Positions 33,871-43,822 of a stretch of DNA of 64,000 nucleotides are shown piece after piece. The position numbers and the translations under genes were made by a program. The first letter of the stretch is position 1, and every line of letters starts with the position of its first letter. The notes below the pieces were generated by a model that searched no databases, was not told the origin of the DNA, and was given only the letters and a program-made list of their open reading frames with translations. This DNA is from Gemmatimonadaceae bacterium (GTDB taxonomy: Bacteria > Gemmatimonadota > Gemmatimonadetes > Gemmatimonadales > Gemmatimonadaceae), in NCBI GenBank assembly GCA_035533015.1, contig DATLUQ010000011.1:62001-126000 (forward strand). Reading direction: 5' to 3'.

Positions 33871-34794
33871 GTGACCACCACCACCCCCGCCATCGAGACG
33901 CGCGAACTCCGCAAGGTGTTCGGCTCGCAGGTGGCCGTGCGCAGCCTCTCGCTCCATGTGCCGCGCGGACAGATCTTCGGATTCCTCGGCCCCAACGGCG
34001 CCGGCAAGAGTACCTCGATCAAGATGCTCCTCGGCCTCGTGCGCCCCACTGCCGGAACGGCGTTCGTGCTCGGCGCGCCGGTGGGCGACGTGGACATTCG
34101 TCGCCGGATCGGCTTCCTGCCCGAAGACTTTCGCTTCTATGAATGGCTCACCGCCACCGAGCTGGTGCGGCTGCACGGGCGCTTGTGCGGCATGAGCGCC
34201 GCGCGCCTGCGCACCAGGGTCGGCGAGGTGCTCGACATGGTGGGCCTCGCCCCGCACCGCCACCGGACGCTGCGCGGGTTCTCCAAGGGCATGCTCCAGC
34301 GCATCGGGCTGGCCCAGGCGCTGGTCCACGAGCCGGACCTCATCTTTCTCGACGAACCGACGTCGGGACTCGATCCGATGGGCCGGCGCATGGTGCGCGA
34401 TCTGCTGCGCGCCGAGCGGGAGCGCGGCGCGACGGTGTTTCTCAATTCGCACCTACTGAGCGAGATCGAGGTCACCTGCGACCACGTCGCGTTCATCAAG
34501 GATGGCGAGGTCGTCGCCAATCGCGACCTCGCCACGGCCTGGCAGGACGAGGTCCGCGTGGTCGTCCACGCGCACCACGTCTCCGACGGCGCGATGGCCG
34601 GCCTGGTCCAGTGGGCGTCGGCGCCGCGGCTGGAGGGCGATCAACTCCAATTCAGCGTGGCGACGGAGGACGTCCTGCCCGACGTCGTGCGACATCTCGT
34701 GGGGGCCGGCGCGGACGTTTTCCGCGTGACGCCCGAACACATCTCGCTCGAAGAGGTGTTCGTGACGCTGGTCGGGGAGGATCGGGGACTATGA
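33871..34794 (+). CDS. ABC transporter ATP-binding protein (ABC-2 type)
   Basis: The protein has 307 residues. Walker A is GPNGAGKST, the signature is GFSKGMLQRIGLAQAL (SKGMLQR for LSGGQ), and Walker B is LIFLDEPTSGLDP, followed by the H-loop in LNSHLLSE. FGFLGPNGAGKSTSIKMLLGLVRPTAGTAFVLG and the C-terminal extension with EVFVTLVGED identify the CcmA/DrrA-type, ABC-2 family. It powers the permease encoded by the next gene, whose start overlaps its stop (ATGA at 34791). GTG start. The substrate is unknown; possible roles are drug export or polysaccharide/lipid movement. Confidence 0.93.
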   Translation: MTTTTPAIETRELRKVFGSQVAVRSLSLHVPRGQIFGFLGPNGAGKSTSIKMLLGLVRPTAGTAFVLGAPVGDVDIRRRIGFLPEDFRFYEWLTATELVRLHGRLCGMSAARLRTRVGEVLDMVGLAPHRHRTLRGFSKGMLQRIGLAQALVHEPDLIFLDEPTSGLDPMGRRMVRDLLRAERERGATVFLNSHLLSEIEVTCDHVAFIKDGEVVANRDLATAWQDEVRVVVHAHHVSDGAMAGLVQWASAPRLEGDQLQFSVATEDVLPDVVRHLVGAGADVFRVTPEHISLEEVFVTLVGEDRGL

Positions 34795-35624
34795 ACGGGA
34801 TATGGATCATGGCTGGCGTCACGCTGCGCGAGGCGGTGCGCCGGAAGATTCTGTGGACGGCGCTCATCGCGGGGGCCTTGCTGCTCGCCGTGTTCGCGGT
34901 GGCCATGCATCTGCAGGTGGTGGAATTCCAGGGCCGCGCGATGTCGCCCTTCGTGCGCTATCAGGTCGAGGCCGGCATGCTCATGATCGGCCTCTACACC
35001 TGCGATCTCTTGGCCGTCGTGCTCACGATCCTCACCTCGATCGACACGCTGGCCGGCGAGATCAGCTCGGGCACCATTCAGGCCATCGCCACCAAGCCCA
35101 TCGCGCGGTGGCAGATCCTCGTCGGCAAGTACCTCGGGTTCGTGGGCATGATCGTGGCGTACGTCGCGGTCACATTCGGCGCCACGATCTGGGTGGCCCA
35201 CGCCACGACCGGCATGCTGCCGCTGCACCCAGTGCGCGGCTTGGTCCTCATCGTATTCGAGTGCGTGTTGGCCCTGGCCCTCACCTTTCTGTTCGGCACC
35301 TGGTTCTCCACGCTCACCAACGGCGTGCTCGTGCTGGGCCTGCAGGGGGTGGCCTTCATGGGCGGCTGGCTCGAACAGGTGAGCGGATTTTCGCAGAGCG
35401 TGCACATCGTGACGCTCGGCATCGCGTCGAGTCTCGTCATGCCGGGCGAATCGCTCTGGCGCCGGGCGGCGTACGAGATGCAGACCCCGCTGGCCGGGTC
35501 GCTCTCGTTCTCGCCGTTCGCCAACGTGTCCATACCGAGCCTGGTAGCCGTGGCCTACGCGGGCATCTACCTGGCCGTCGCGCTCGGAATCGCGATATAC
35601 CATTTCCAGCGGCGCGACCTGTGA
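34791..35624 (+). CDS. ABC-2-type transporter permease
   Basis: The protein has 277 residues and about six membrane helices: LWTALIAGALLLAVFAVAM, LLAVVLTILTSIDTLAGEI, FVGMIVAYVAVTFGATIWV, LVLIVFECVLALALTFLFG, GVLVLGLQGVAFMGG, and VAVAYAGIYLAVALGIAIY at the end. TLREAVRRKILW at the start and EISSGTIQAIATKPIARWQILVGKYLG are typical of ABC-2 permeases that pair with a separate ATPase. The four-base overlap shows that it is translated with the ATPase. Two copies of each would form the transporter. No substrate can be assigned. Confidence 0.88.
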   Translation: MNGIWIMAGVTLREAVRRKILWTALIAGALLLAVFAVAMHLQVVEFQGRAMSPFVRYQVEAGMLMIGLYTCDLLAVVLTILTSIDTLAGEISSGTIQAIATKPIARWQILVGKYLGFVGMIVAYVAVTFGATIWVAHATTGMLPLHPVRGLVLIVFECVLALALTFLFGTWFSTLTNGVLVLGLQGVAFMGGWLEQVSGFSQSVHIVTLGIASSLVMPGESLWRRAAYEMQTPLAGSLSFSPFANVSIPSLVAVAYAGIYLAVALGIAIYHFQRRDL

Positions 35625-35682
35625 GCCCAGGCGATCGGTAGTCGCCGCTCACGTTCGTCCGTTGCTCCTACAGGAGGGTGTC

Positions 35683-36732
35683 ATGCGTCGGTCTGTGGCA
35701 GTTGCGGTGCTCGGCCTCGCGGTGTTCGCCGCAGCCGGTTCAGCCCAGGAAGCGTCCACGGGTCCATACAAGGTCCTGCGGGCGGTCAAGGCCGGTGGCG
35801 AGGGTGGGTTCGACTACGTGTATGCCGACCCGGCCGGCCAGCGGCTCTACATCCCGCGATCGGGCCCCGATGGCCGGATCACGGTGTTCGACCTGCCGTC
35901 ACTAACGTCGGCCGGGGAGATCGCCGGCGTGAACGCCCACGGAGTGGCCGTCGACCTGGCATCCCACCACGCCTTCGCGAGCAGCAAGCCGGTGGCCGAG
36001 TGGGATACGCGAACGTTGAAAATGATCAAGACCATCGACGTCGAGGGTGGACCCGACGGAATTCTCCTTGACCCATTCAATCACCGCGTGTGGGTCTTCA
36101 GCCACCGGGCGCCCAACGCCACGGTCATCGACGCCGCCACGGGCACCGTGGTCGATACCGTGGATCTCGGCGGCGCGCCGGAACAGGCCGTGACCGACGG
36201 CGCGGGGCATCTGTACGTCGATCTCGAGAACAAGGACAAGATTGCGGTGGTCGACGCGCGCACGTTGAGGGTGACGGCCGATTACGACCTGGCGGGCAAG
36301 GGGGGCGGGCCCGGGGGGCTCGCGTTCGACGTCAAGCACCACGTGCTGTTCGCCGCCTGCCACAATCCGGCCACGATGGTCATCCTGGACTCCGACAACG
36401 GCCACGTCCTGGCCACCCTCCCGATCGGTGAAGGCACCGACGGCGCGACGTTCAACCCGGTCACCGACGAGGCCTTCAGTTCGAACCGCGACGGAACGCT
36501 CACCGTCATCAAGGAGAGCAGCCCCACGAGCTTCTCCGTCGAGCAGAACCTCAAGACGATGTCATGGGCCAAGACGCTGACGTTCGACGTGAAGTCGGGG
36601 ACGATCTATCTCATCGCCGCCGACATCACGATCACGCCTCCACCGGCCGGGCAGGCGGCGCGGGGGCGCGGCGGGCGCGGCCGGTTCGAGATGGCCCCCG
36701 GGTCATTTACCATCCTCGAAGTGGGGCGGTAG
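35683..36732 (+). CDS. Exported YncE-like beta-propeller protein
   Basis: The protein has 349 residues. The signal peptide (RRSVAVAVLGLAVFAAAGSAQ) is followed by repeated blade motifs: FDYVYADPAGQRLYIPR, ITVFDLPSLT, AEWDTRTLKMIKTIDVEGGPDGI, TVIDAATGTVVDTVDLGG, IAVVDARTLRVTADYDL and VFAACHNPATMVILDSDNGHVL-like units. These YVTN/YncE repeats build a seven-bladed propeller in the periplasm or outside the cell. The C-terminus contains an insert rich in Gly/Arg (GQAARGRGGRGRFEM). The real start is ATG 35683, preceded by AGGAGG at 35672-35677; an upstream ATG at 35662 lies before that site. Such proteins often bind proteins or DNA; no activity is known. Confidence 0.82.
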   Translation: MRRSVAVAVLGLAVFAAAGSAQEASTGPYKVLRAVKAGGEGGFDYVYADPAGQRLYIPRSGPDGRITVFDLPSLTSAGEIAGVNAHGVAVDLASHHAFASSKPVAEWDTRTLKMIKTIDVEGGPDGILLDPFNHRVWVFSHRAPNATVIDAATGTVVDTVDLGGAPEQAVTDGAGHLYVDLENKDKIAVVDARTLRVTADYDLAGKGGGPGGLAFDVKHHVLFAACHNPATMVILDSDNGHVLATLPIGEGTDGATFNPVTDEAFSSNRDGTLTVIKESSPTSFSVEQNLKTMSWAKTLTFDVKSGTIYLIAADITITPPPAGQAARGRGGRGRFEMAPGSFTILEVGR

Positions 36733-36876
36733 GGACGGCGGGGGAGTACCGCCCCCGGGAATCGATGGCCATTCACGTCCCGCTAAGATCGGCGCCGCTT
36801 TCTTGCGGTGCCGGTCTCGCGGCGGCATATGATCGCCCCCAACGACGTCTGGCTTTCCTTTTCCGAGGGTGCTGAC

Positions 36877-37329
36877 ATGGACACCAAGCGTGCCGCCGCC
36901 GCGGGCCTCATCGCAACCGGTGCGATGACGGCTCTCCTGATGGTCGAACCCTCCATCGGGCTCCCGCAGATCGCGATGGGAGAGACGCTGAGCAGCACGA
37001 TGACCGCGATCTCCTCGCACACCGCGGTCGGTCCGGCCGGGGGATGGCTGGTGGACTTCGTGGTGGGCATCCTGTTCGCGATGTTCTACGCCGCCTATCT
37101 GGAACACCGGCTCCCAGGCACGCCGTTTCTGCGCGGGCTGCTCTTCGGGTGCGTCGTGTTCGTGCTGGCTCAACTGATATTCGCACCGCTCTCGGGGAAC
37201 GGCCTGTTCTCCCACGGCGACGTCGAAATGCTGGTGGGCGGACTGCTCGGACACCTCGTATACGGCGGCGTGGTCGGCTATGTCTACGGCGGTGCCGGGG
37301 CGCTCCCGGAGACCGCAAGCGGCCGATAA
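36877..37329 (+). CDS. Small polytopic membrane protein
   Basis: The protein has 150 residues and four hydrophobic segments: AAAAGLIATGAMTALLMV, GGWLVDFVVGILFAMFYAAYL, FLRGLLFGCVVFVLAQLIFAPL and LLGHLVYGGVVGYVYGG. Gly is frequent in the helices, as in small channel-like or assembly proteins. GAGGG lies seven bases before ATG 36877; the ATG at 36829 is less well placed. It lies between the beta-propeller gene and the cytochrome pair on the same strand, so a role at the same membrane is possible. I do not assign a function. Confidence 0.65.
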   Translation: MDTKRAAAAGLIATGAMTALLMVEPSIGLPQIAMGETLSSTMTAISSHTAVGPAGGWLVDFVVGILFAMFYAAYLEHRLPGTPFLRGLLFGCVVFVLAQLIFAPLSGNGLFSHGDVEMLVGGLLGHLVYGGVVGYVYGGAGALPETASGR

Positions 37330-37493
37330 CGGCCGCCCCCCGGGGCTTCCGGAAATCCTTGGGGCTTTGTCAGGGGCTTCTCCACACGACGGCGGCGATT
37401 CTCCGACGGCGCGGAATGAGTTGAAAAGGCAAGTTCCCGTCGCATGACGAATCAACTAATTGACTCACGTCGCCTTCGGGAGGACTGAAGCTT

Positions 37494-37958
37494 ATGGGAC
37501 TGTTCACCGTGCTTCCCCGACTTGCGCTCGCCGCCGCCATGGCGGCCGGCGGTGGGAAGCACCCTGCGGCCGCGTTGCCGGGGCCGGCCGCCCTGCCTGA
37601 CACGGGAGCGATGGTTGCGCACCCCCTACCGGCGGCCACCGCACTGTCTGACCCTGACGACGCGAAAGTGACGGCGGCCATGGTGGATGCGGGACGTGGT
37701 ATCTTTCACGGACAGGGCGGCTGCTTCGCCTGCCACGGAGCAAGCCTCCAGGGATCGGCCGTTGCGCCGCCTCTCGACAAGCACGGCAAGCCCTGGCTTG
37801 CGGCCAAGGGAGGGAGCTTCGCCGCCATCCTGCAAGTCGTCACGCACGGTGTTCCGGGTACGATCATGGTCGCACACCCCAACGGCATCAGCGACGCCAT
37901 CGCCGCTGAGGTCGCTGCGTACGTGTGGGCCGTCAACCATAAAGGAGCCAAACCATGA
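37494..37958 (+). CDS. Monohaem c-type cytochrome, exported
   Basis: The protein has 154 residues. The N-terminus has a moderately hydrophobic signal-like stretch (VLPRLALAAAMAAG). The haem motif is CFACH (Cys77, Cys80, His81) with GRGIFHGQGGCFACHG as the usual class-I context. A candidate sixth ligand is Met125 in PGTIMVAHPNG, and the C-terminal helix IAAEVAAYVWAVN is as expected. It is probably a periplasmic electron carrier. GGAGG precedes the ATG. It overlaps the next gene by four bases (ATGA), and that gene encodes a cytochrome-porin fusion, so electron transfer between the two is the simplest model. Haem would come from the C5 route, to which hemL at 20402 belongs. Confidence 0.85.
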   Translation: MGLFTVLPRLALAAAMAAGGGKHPAAALPGPAALPDTGAMVAHPLPAATALSDPDDAKVTAAMVDAGRGIFHGQGGCFACHGASLQGSAVAPPLDKHGKPWLAAKGGSFAAILQVVTHGVPGTIMVAHPNGISDAIAAEVAAYVWAVNHKGAKP

Positions 37959-39445
37959 CCGCCGCATTCCAGAGTTCCAGTGTCCGGCTGCCGCGCCGCA
38001 TGACCGCCGGACCTTCGCGACTGATGCTGGCCCTGGCGATCCTCGCCTGGCCTGCCGCCGCCCGCGCGGACGGCTCGGCCCGTGACGCCGGCGCGCCGGC
38101 CGCCGCTGTGGGCGCGCGCGCCGACCGGGCGGTGCTCGGCAGCCGTTTGCTCTCGGCCCTCGCCAACGTGCACGCCAACATTCCGGCGTTCTCCCGGCAG
38201 ACCGGCCTGGCCTGCAGCGTGTGCCACTATCAGTTCCCGGCTCTCACACCGTTCGGCCGCATGTTCAAGCTCAACGGCTACACGATGACCGGATTGGCGA
38301 CGATCGTCGCCCAGAAGGACTCGACGAGTGAGCCCAGCCTCAAGCTGCTCACGGTTCCGCCTATGGCGGCGATGTTCGTGGGCTCGGTGAGCAATACCGC
38401 GAAGGCCGCGCCCGGTACGCAGAACGGCACGGTCCAGTTCCCCGACCAGGCGAGCCTGTTCATCGGCGGCGCGATCACGCCCACCGTCGGGATCTTCTCG
38501 CAGTTCACGTATGCGGCCGCCGACGGGACGTTCGGCGTGGACAACATCGACCTCCGCTACGCCGCTCACCACGACATCAGCGGACACGACCTGCTGTTCG
38601 GCCTGACGCTCAACAACAACCCGACGGTGCAGGACGTCTGGAATACCGTGCCCGCCTGGAGCGCGCCGTATATGAGTTCCGAAGTCGCACCCGGCGCCAT
38701 TGCCAGCACGGTCATCGATGGCACCCTGGGCCAGGCCGTGGTCGGGCTCGGCGCGTATTCGCTGCTGGACAACCACCTGTACACGGAGCTGACCCTGTAT
38801 CGTTCCGCGCCGCAGGGCGCCGCGCTGCCGCTCGACTCCTCGGCCGTGAACACCACGGACGGTGTCGCACCGTACTGGCGCATCGCCTGGCAGCAGCAGA
38901 TGAGCCAGGACTACCTGATGCTCGGCACGTTCGGCCTGCACACGCAGCTCTATCCGGCCGGCGTGAGCGGAGCCACCAATCAGTTCACCGATTATGGGTT
39001 CGACGCGCAATACGAACATCCCTCGGGGGACGGCGCAATCATCGGCCACGCGACGTACATCCATGAGACCCAGAATCGCGTTGCCGACGTGACCGCCAGC
39101 AGTCCCGCCGCCGAGTTCCAGAGCGGCAACCTCTCCACGTTCAAGGCGAACGTGGCGCTCGCCACGTCGCTCACGTACGGCGCATCGCTCGGATACTTCC
39201 AGACCACCGGCAGCAACGACGCGATTCTCTACCAGCCCGGCGCCGTGAGCGGCAGCGCTACCGGCAGCCCCAACACGCAGGGCATGGTCGGGGAACTGAG
39301 CTACAACGTCTGGCAGAACGTCCGCCTCGCCGTGCAGTACGTGGCGTACACGAAGTTCAACGGATCGAGCACCGGCTACGATGGATTCGGCCGCTCGGCC
39401 TCGGACAACAACACGCTGTACACGTACCTGTGGTTGGCGTTCTAG
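37955..39445 (+). CDS. Cyc2-like cytochrome-porin fusion, outer membrane
   Basis: The protein has 496 residues. After an N-terminal export signal (about 22-38) a short cytochrome domain reads IPAFSRQTGLACSVCHYQFPALTPFGRMFKLNGYTMTG; within it the single haem motif is CSVCH (87-91). The PAFxRQTG, FPxLxxFGRxFKLNGYT frame around it is that of the fused cytochrome-porins of the Cyc2 group. The remaining 380 residues are beta-strand-rich with alternating aromatic residues and short Asn/Gly/Asp turns (GLTLNNNPTV, HATYIHETQNRV, VQYVAYTKFNG) and end YLWLAF, a typical outer-membrane barrel end. Cyc2 proteins oxidise Fe(II) at the cell surface, but relatives occur in many bacteria not known to do so. 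It is coupled to the monohaem cytochrome gene by an ATGA overlap. Confidence 0.82.
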   Translation: MTAAFQSSSVRLPRRMTAGPSRLMLALAILAWPAAARADGSARDAGAPAAAVGARADRAVLGSRLLSALANVHANIPAFSRQTGLACSVCHYQFPALTPFGRMFKLNGYTMTGLATIVAQKDSTSEPSLKLLTVPPMAAMFVGSVSNTAKAAPGTQNGTVQFPDQASLFIGGAITPTVGIFSQFTYAAADGTFGVDNIDLRYAAHHDISGHDLLFGLTLNNNPTVQDVWNTVPAWSAPYMSSEVAPGAIASTVIDGTLGQAVVGLGAYSLLDNHLYTELTLYRSAPQGAALPLDSSAVNTTDGVAPYWRIAWQQQMSQDYLMLGTFGLHTQLYPAGVSGATNQFTDYGFDAQYEHPSGDGAIIGHATYIHETQNRVADVTASSPAAEFQSGNLSTFKANVALATSLTYGASLGYFQTTGSNDAILYQPGAVSGSATGSPNTQGMVGELSYNVWQNVRLAVQYVAYTKFNGSSTGYDGFGRSASDNNTLYTYLWLAF

Positions 39446-39500
39446 CGTCGCACCGAACCCGTCCATGCACGGTTCGTGACGGCTGATACACGCCACGGTT

Positions 39501-39536
39501 GAACGCCCCGGTAAGCCTCGGCTTCCCGGGGCGTTC
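39501..39536. terminator. Strong hairpin between convergent genes
   Basis: GAACGCCCCGG and CCGGGGCGTTC pair perfectly over 11 bases, and an inner AAGCC/GGCTT stem closes the loop. It lies between the 3' ends of the cytochrome-porin gene and comM, so it could stop transcription from both sides. No long T run follows. Confidence 0.6.
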
Positions 39537-39549
39537 GCTCGTTGGCGGA

Positions 39550-41076
39550 CTACTGCAGGCGCGGCCGGTACCGTAGCGCTTCGGCCACGTGCGGGGGCGC
39601 CACCGCCTCGTCGCCCGCCAGATCGGCGATCGTACGCGCCACTTTGATCACGCGGTGGTACGCGCGGGCCGACAACCGCAGCGCGTCGGCCGCACTCGTC
39701 AGGACCTGGCGCGCCTCGCGCCCGAGTCCACCACGGCGATCCAGCCAGCCCCCGGCCGCGTGCGCGTTGCATTGCCAGTGATCGGTATCCTGGTAGCGTC
39801 GGCGCTGGCGGATTCGGGCACCATCCACGCGGGCACGGATCGCTGCCGACGCGTCGCCGCCCCGGCTCACATCCTCCCCCAACAGGTGCATCGGCACCGG
39901 GCCGACGGTCACGTGCATGTCGATGCGGTCGAGCAGCGGCCCGGACAACCGCCCCCGGTACCGCTGCACCTCGCTCTCCGCGCACACGCAAGGCTGCGGG
40001 CCGGTGGACCCGTGGTGGCCGCAGGGACAGGGGTTCATCGCACCGACCAGCGTGAATCGGGCCGGGAACGACACCGCCTGCATGGCTCGGGCGATCACCA
40101 CGCGCCCGTCCTCCATGGGCTGTCGCAGCGCCTCGAGCACGTAGCGGGGAAATTCCGGCATCTCGTCCAGGAATAGCACGCCGTGGTGCGCCAGGCTGAC
40201 CTCGCCGGGACGCGGCGTGCTTCCGCCGCCGACGAGTCCGGCCGTGGAAATCGTGTGATGCGGTGCGCGGAAGGGCCGAACGCCGCACCACGCGCCGTTG
40301 CCGTTGGTCAGCCCGGCCACGGAGTGGATGGCCGTGACCTGGAGTGCCTCTTCGTTCGTGAGCGCTGGCAGGATGGTGGGCAAGCGGCGGGCGAGCATGG
40401 TCTTGCCCGCGCCGGGCGGGCCGACGAGCAGCACGTTGTGCCCGCCCGCCGCGGCAATTTCCAGCGCGCGCTTGGCGCTCTCCTGCCCAACGACGTCGCT
40501 GAAATCAGCCGGCTCGATGCCCACGGGCGCGACGAGCGCGGGCACCGCCGGCGCCGGCAGGGCGCCGGCGCGCAGCCATTCCACGAGCTGCGGCAGCGAC
40601 TCGGGGGCGCACAGCGGCACGCCGCCGGCCAGCGCCGCCTCGGCGACATTGTCGCGCGGCAGGACGAGCGTGCGCCCTGCGCCGTGGGATGCCAACCGGC
40701 GCGCCACCGGCAGGAGCCCCCGCACCGCGCGCACACTCCCGTCCAGTCCCAATTCGCCGAGGACGACGAGCCGCTGCGCGATCGTATCGGGCACGACGCC
40801 GAGCGCGGAGAGTAGCCCGATGGCGATCGGGAGGTCGAATGCTGCGCCCGTCTTGTGAACGTCGGCCGGCGAGAGCCCCACCGTCACGCGCCGCGGCGGG
40901 AGCGCAAGTCCCGAATTGGCCACCGCCGCGATCACCCGTTCGCGACTCTCCTTGACCGAGCTGGACGCGAGGCCAACGATGCTCCATTGCGGCAACCCGG
41001 GCGATACGTCCACCTCGACGGTGACGTCATAGGCGTCGATGCCGAGTACGGCGGCCGAGCGAATGGCGGCAAGCAT
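39550..41076 (-). CDS. comM: ComM/YifB-family Mg-chelatase-like AAA+ ATPase
   Basis: The protein has 508 residues. It begins with AAVLGIDAYDVTVEVDVSPGLPQWSIVGLASSSVKESRERVIAAVANSG, the ComM-type N-domain (Lon-like fold). The AAA+ part has Walker A GPPGAGKTML, FRAPHHTIS, GEVSLAHHGVLFLDEMPEF (Walker B) and LVGAMNPCPCGHHG with a Cys cluster. The C-terminal helical part contains RLSARAYHRVIKVARTIADLAG. In Haemophilus and Vibrio ComM is a hexameric helicase that extends branch migration in natural transformation. Its presence here suggests, but does not prove, competence. It stands alone on the minus strand. Confidence 0.93.
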   Translation of the reverse strand: MLAAIRSAAVLGIDAYDVTVEVDVSPGLPQWSIVGLASSSVKESRERVIAAVANSGLALPPRRVTVGLSPADVHKTGAAFDLPIAIGLLSALGVVPDTIAQRLVVLGELGLDGSVRAVRGLLPVARRLASHGAGRTLVLPRDNVAEAALAGGVPLCAPESLPQLVEWLRAGALPAPAVPALVAPVGIEPADFSDVVGQESAKRALEIAAAGGHNVLLVGPPGAGKTMLARRLPTILPALTNEEALQVTAIHSVAGLTNGNGAWCGVRPFRAPHHTISTAGLVGGGSTPRPGEVSLAHHGVLFLDEMPEFPRYVLEALRQPMEDGRVVIARAMQAVSFPARFTLVGAMNPCPCGHHGSTGPQPCVCAESEVQRYRGRLSGPLLDRIDMHVTVGPVPMHLLGEDVSRGGDASAAIRARVDGARIRQRRRYQDTDHWQCNAHAAGGWLDRRGGLGREARQVLTSAADALRLSARAYHRVIKVARTIADLAGDEAVAPPHVAEALRYRPRLQ

Positions 41077-41154
41077 TGGCGTAAGGTCGGATCGCGCCCC
41101 GCAGGACCGTCATCGCTTTCTCGCGACCGGCGTCGATCCCATGCGGCCATGCAA

Positions 41155-41178
41155 AAGGGCGCCCGTGAGGACGCCCTT
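41155..41178 (-). terminator. Rho-independent terminator for the minus-strand small membrane gene
   Basis: AAGGGCG and CGCCCTT form a stem with a ten-base loop; on the minus strand it continues with TT, giving a short T run after the stem. It sits 40 bases after the stop of the gene ending at 41219. Confidence 0.6.
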
Positions 41179-41218
41179 CCCCGTTCCTCCATCCGACCGT
41201 CGGGCCGCCGCGAACGTG

Positions 41219-41557
41219 TTACCCGGAGGTCAACCGCCTACGGATTTCGCGGGAGCCGTTCGCTACCCCGAACGCAACGCCGGCGCCGAACAGGATGGCC
41301 GTTCCGCCACCCACCACCGGCAGCAGCCAGACGATCGGTGCGGCGACGAGCCCTGCGACCACGCCGGCGATGATCGGCGCTTTCAGCGTGTGGACGCCGT
41401 CCACGTAGCGCAACTTCTCTTCGACGAACCGTCGCGCGGTGAGATATCCGAAGATGGTAGCTGCCGCCGTAGCGACAATTCCGATGAGGTGGATCACGCG
41501 ATCTCCCAGTAGCGGTCTCTGCGCCATCGTACGCGGTTCCGGGGCACCGGGTTTCAT
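41219..41557 (-). CDS. Small two-helix membrane protein
   Basis: The protein has up to 112 residues. Two hydrophobic regions are visible (VIHLIGIVATAAATIFGYL and a long one, IIAGVVAGLVAAPIVWLLPVVGGGTAILFGAGVAFGV, with Gly-rich loops). The region between them (RRFVEEKLRYVDGVHTLK) is charged. It ends in SREIRRRLTSG. The start is uncertain: ATG 41557 gives 112 residues, ATG 41527 gives 102, and neither has a clear ribosome site. It is followed by a terminator-like hairpin, so it is probably transcribed alone. No family was recognised. Confidence 0.55.
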   Translation of the reverse strand: MKPGAPEPRTMAQRPLLGDRVIHLIGIVATAAATIFGYLTARRFVEEKLRYVDGVHTLKAPIIAGVVAGLVAAPIVWLLPVVGGGTAILFGAGVAFGVANGSREIRRRLTSG

Positions 41558-41704
41558 CGCGACGCGACCGTGACGCGGCGCCCTAGTGTCCCTTCTCGCA
41601 GTCCGATAGTTTCTCACGGCAACGGTGCGGCAGCCGCCCGGTCCGCGTCCCGCTCTGGGTACCGACCCGCCGACCCCGACTTTCGCCACCTCCGGAGACG
41701 CTCG

Positions 41705-42019
41705 ATGTTCACGTTGCGCGTGGTCCGACACGACCGGCCAGAGCAGGTGCTCGCGGAATGCCTGAGTGCCGTGGCTCCGGCGGCGGGTGAAACGCTGCAA
41801 CTCGATCCGCTCGACGCCAGCGGCGAACTGGCCGGTCCCAGTACGTGCTGGCGAGTGGTCGCCGTCACCCTGCACGTGCCGTCGGCCAAGTCCGCCCGCC
41901 CGCGCGACGGGCGGCCGCTCGAGGTGAAGCTGGTGGACGTCACCGTGCGGCCCGACGTCGTCGAGATCCCCGAGTTGGCCCGCGCGGCCGAGCACATCCT
42001 CTCCGAATCCCGGTTGTAA
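41705..42019 (+). CDS. Small soluble protein preceding the kinase gene
   Basis: The protein has 104 residues: FTLRVVRHDRPEQVLAECLSAVAP, then a beta-rich middle ending in WRVVAVTLHVPSAKSARPRDGRPLEVKLVDVTVRPDVVEIPELARAAEHIL. It is probably an alpha/beta cytoplasmic protein. GGAG lies seven bases before ATG 41705. It ends 12 bases before the tandem kinase gene on the same strand, so it is likely co-transcribed and may be a partner or substrate. The family is not recognised. Confidence 0.6.
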   Translation: MFTLRVVRHDRPEQVLAECLSAVAPAAGETLQLDPLDASGELAGPSTCWRVVAVTLHVPSAKSARPRDGRPLEVKLVDVTVRPDVVEIPELARAAEHILSESRL

Positions 42020-42031
42020 GGTGAGCCCAGC

Positions 42032-43804
<1,773 letters not shown>

Positions 43805-43822
43805 CCCGCCAGGGGGCGTAGC

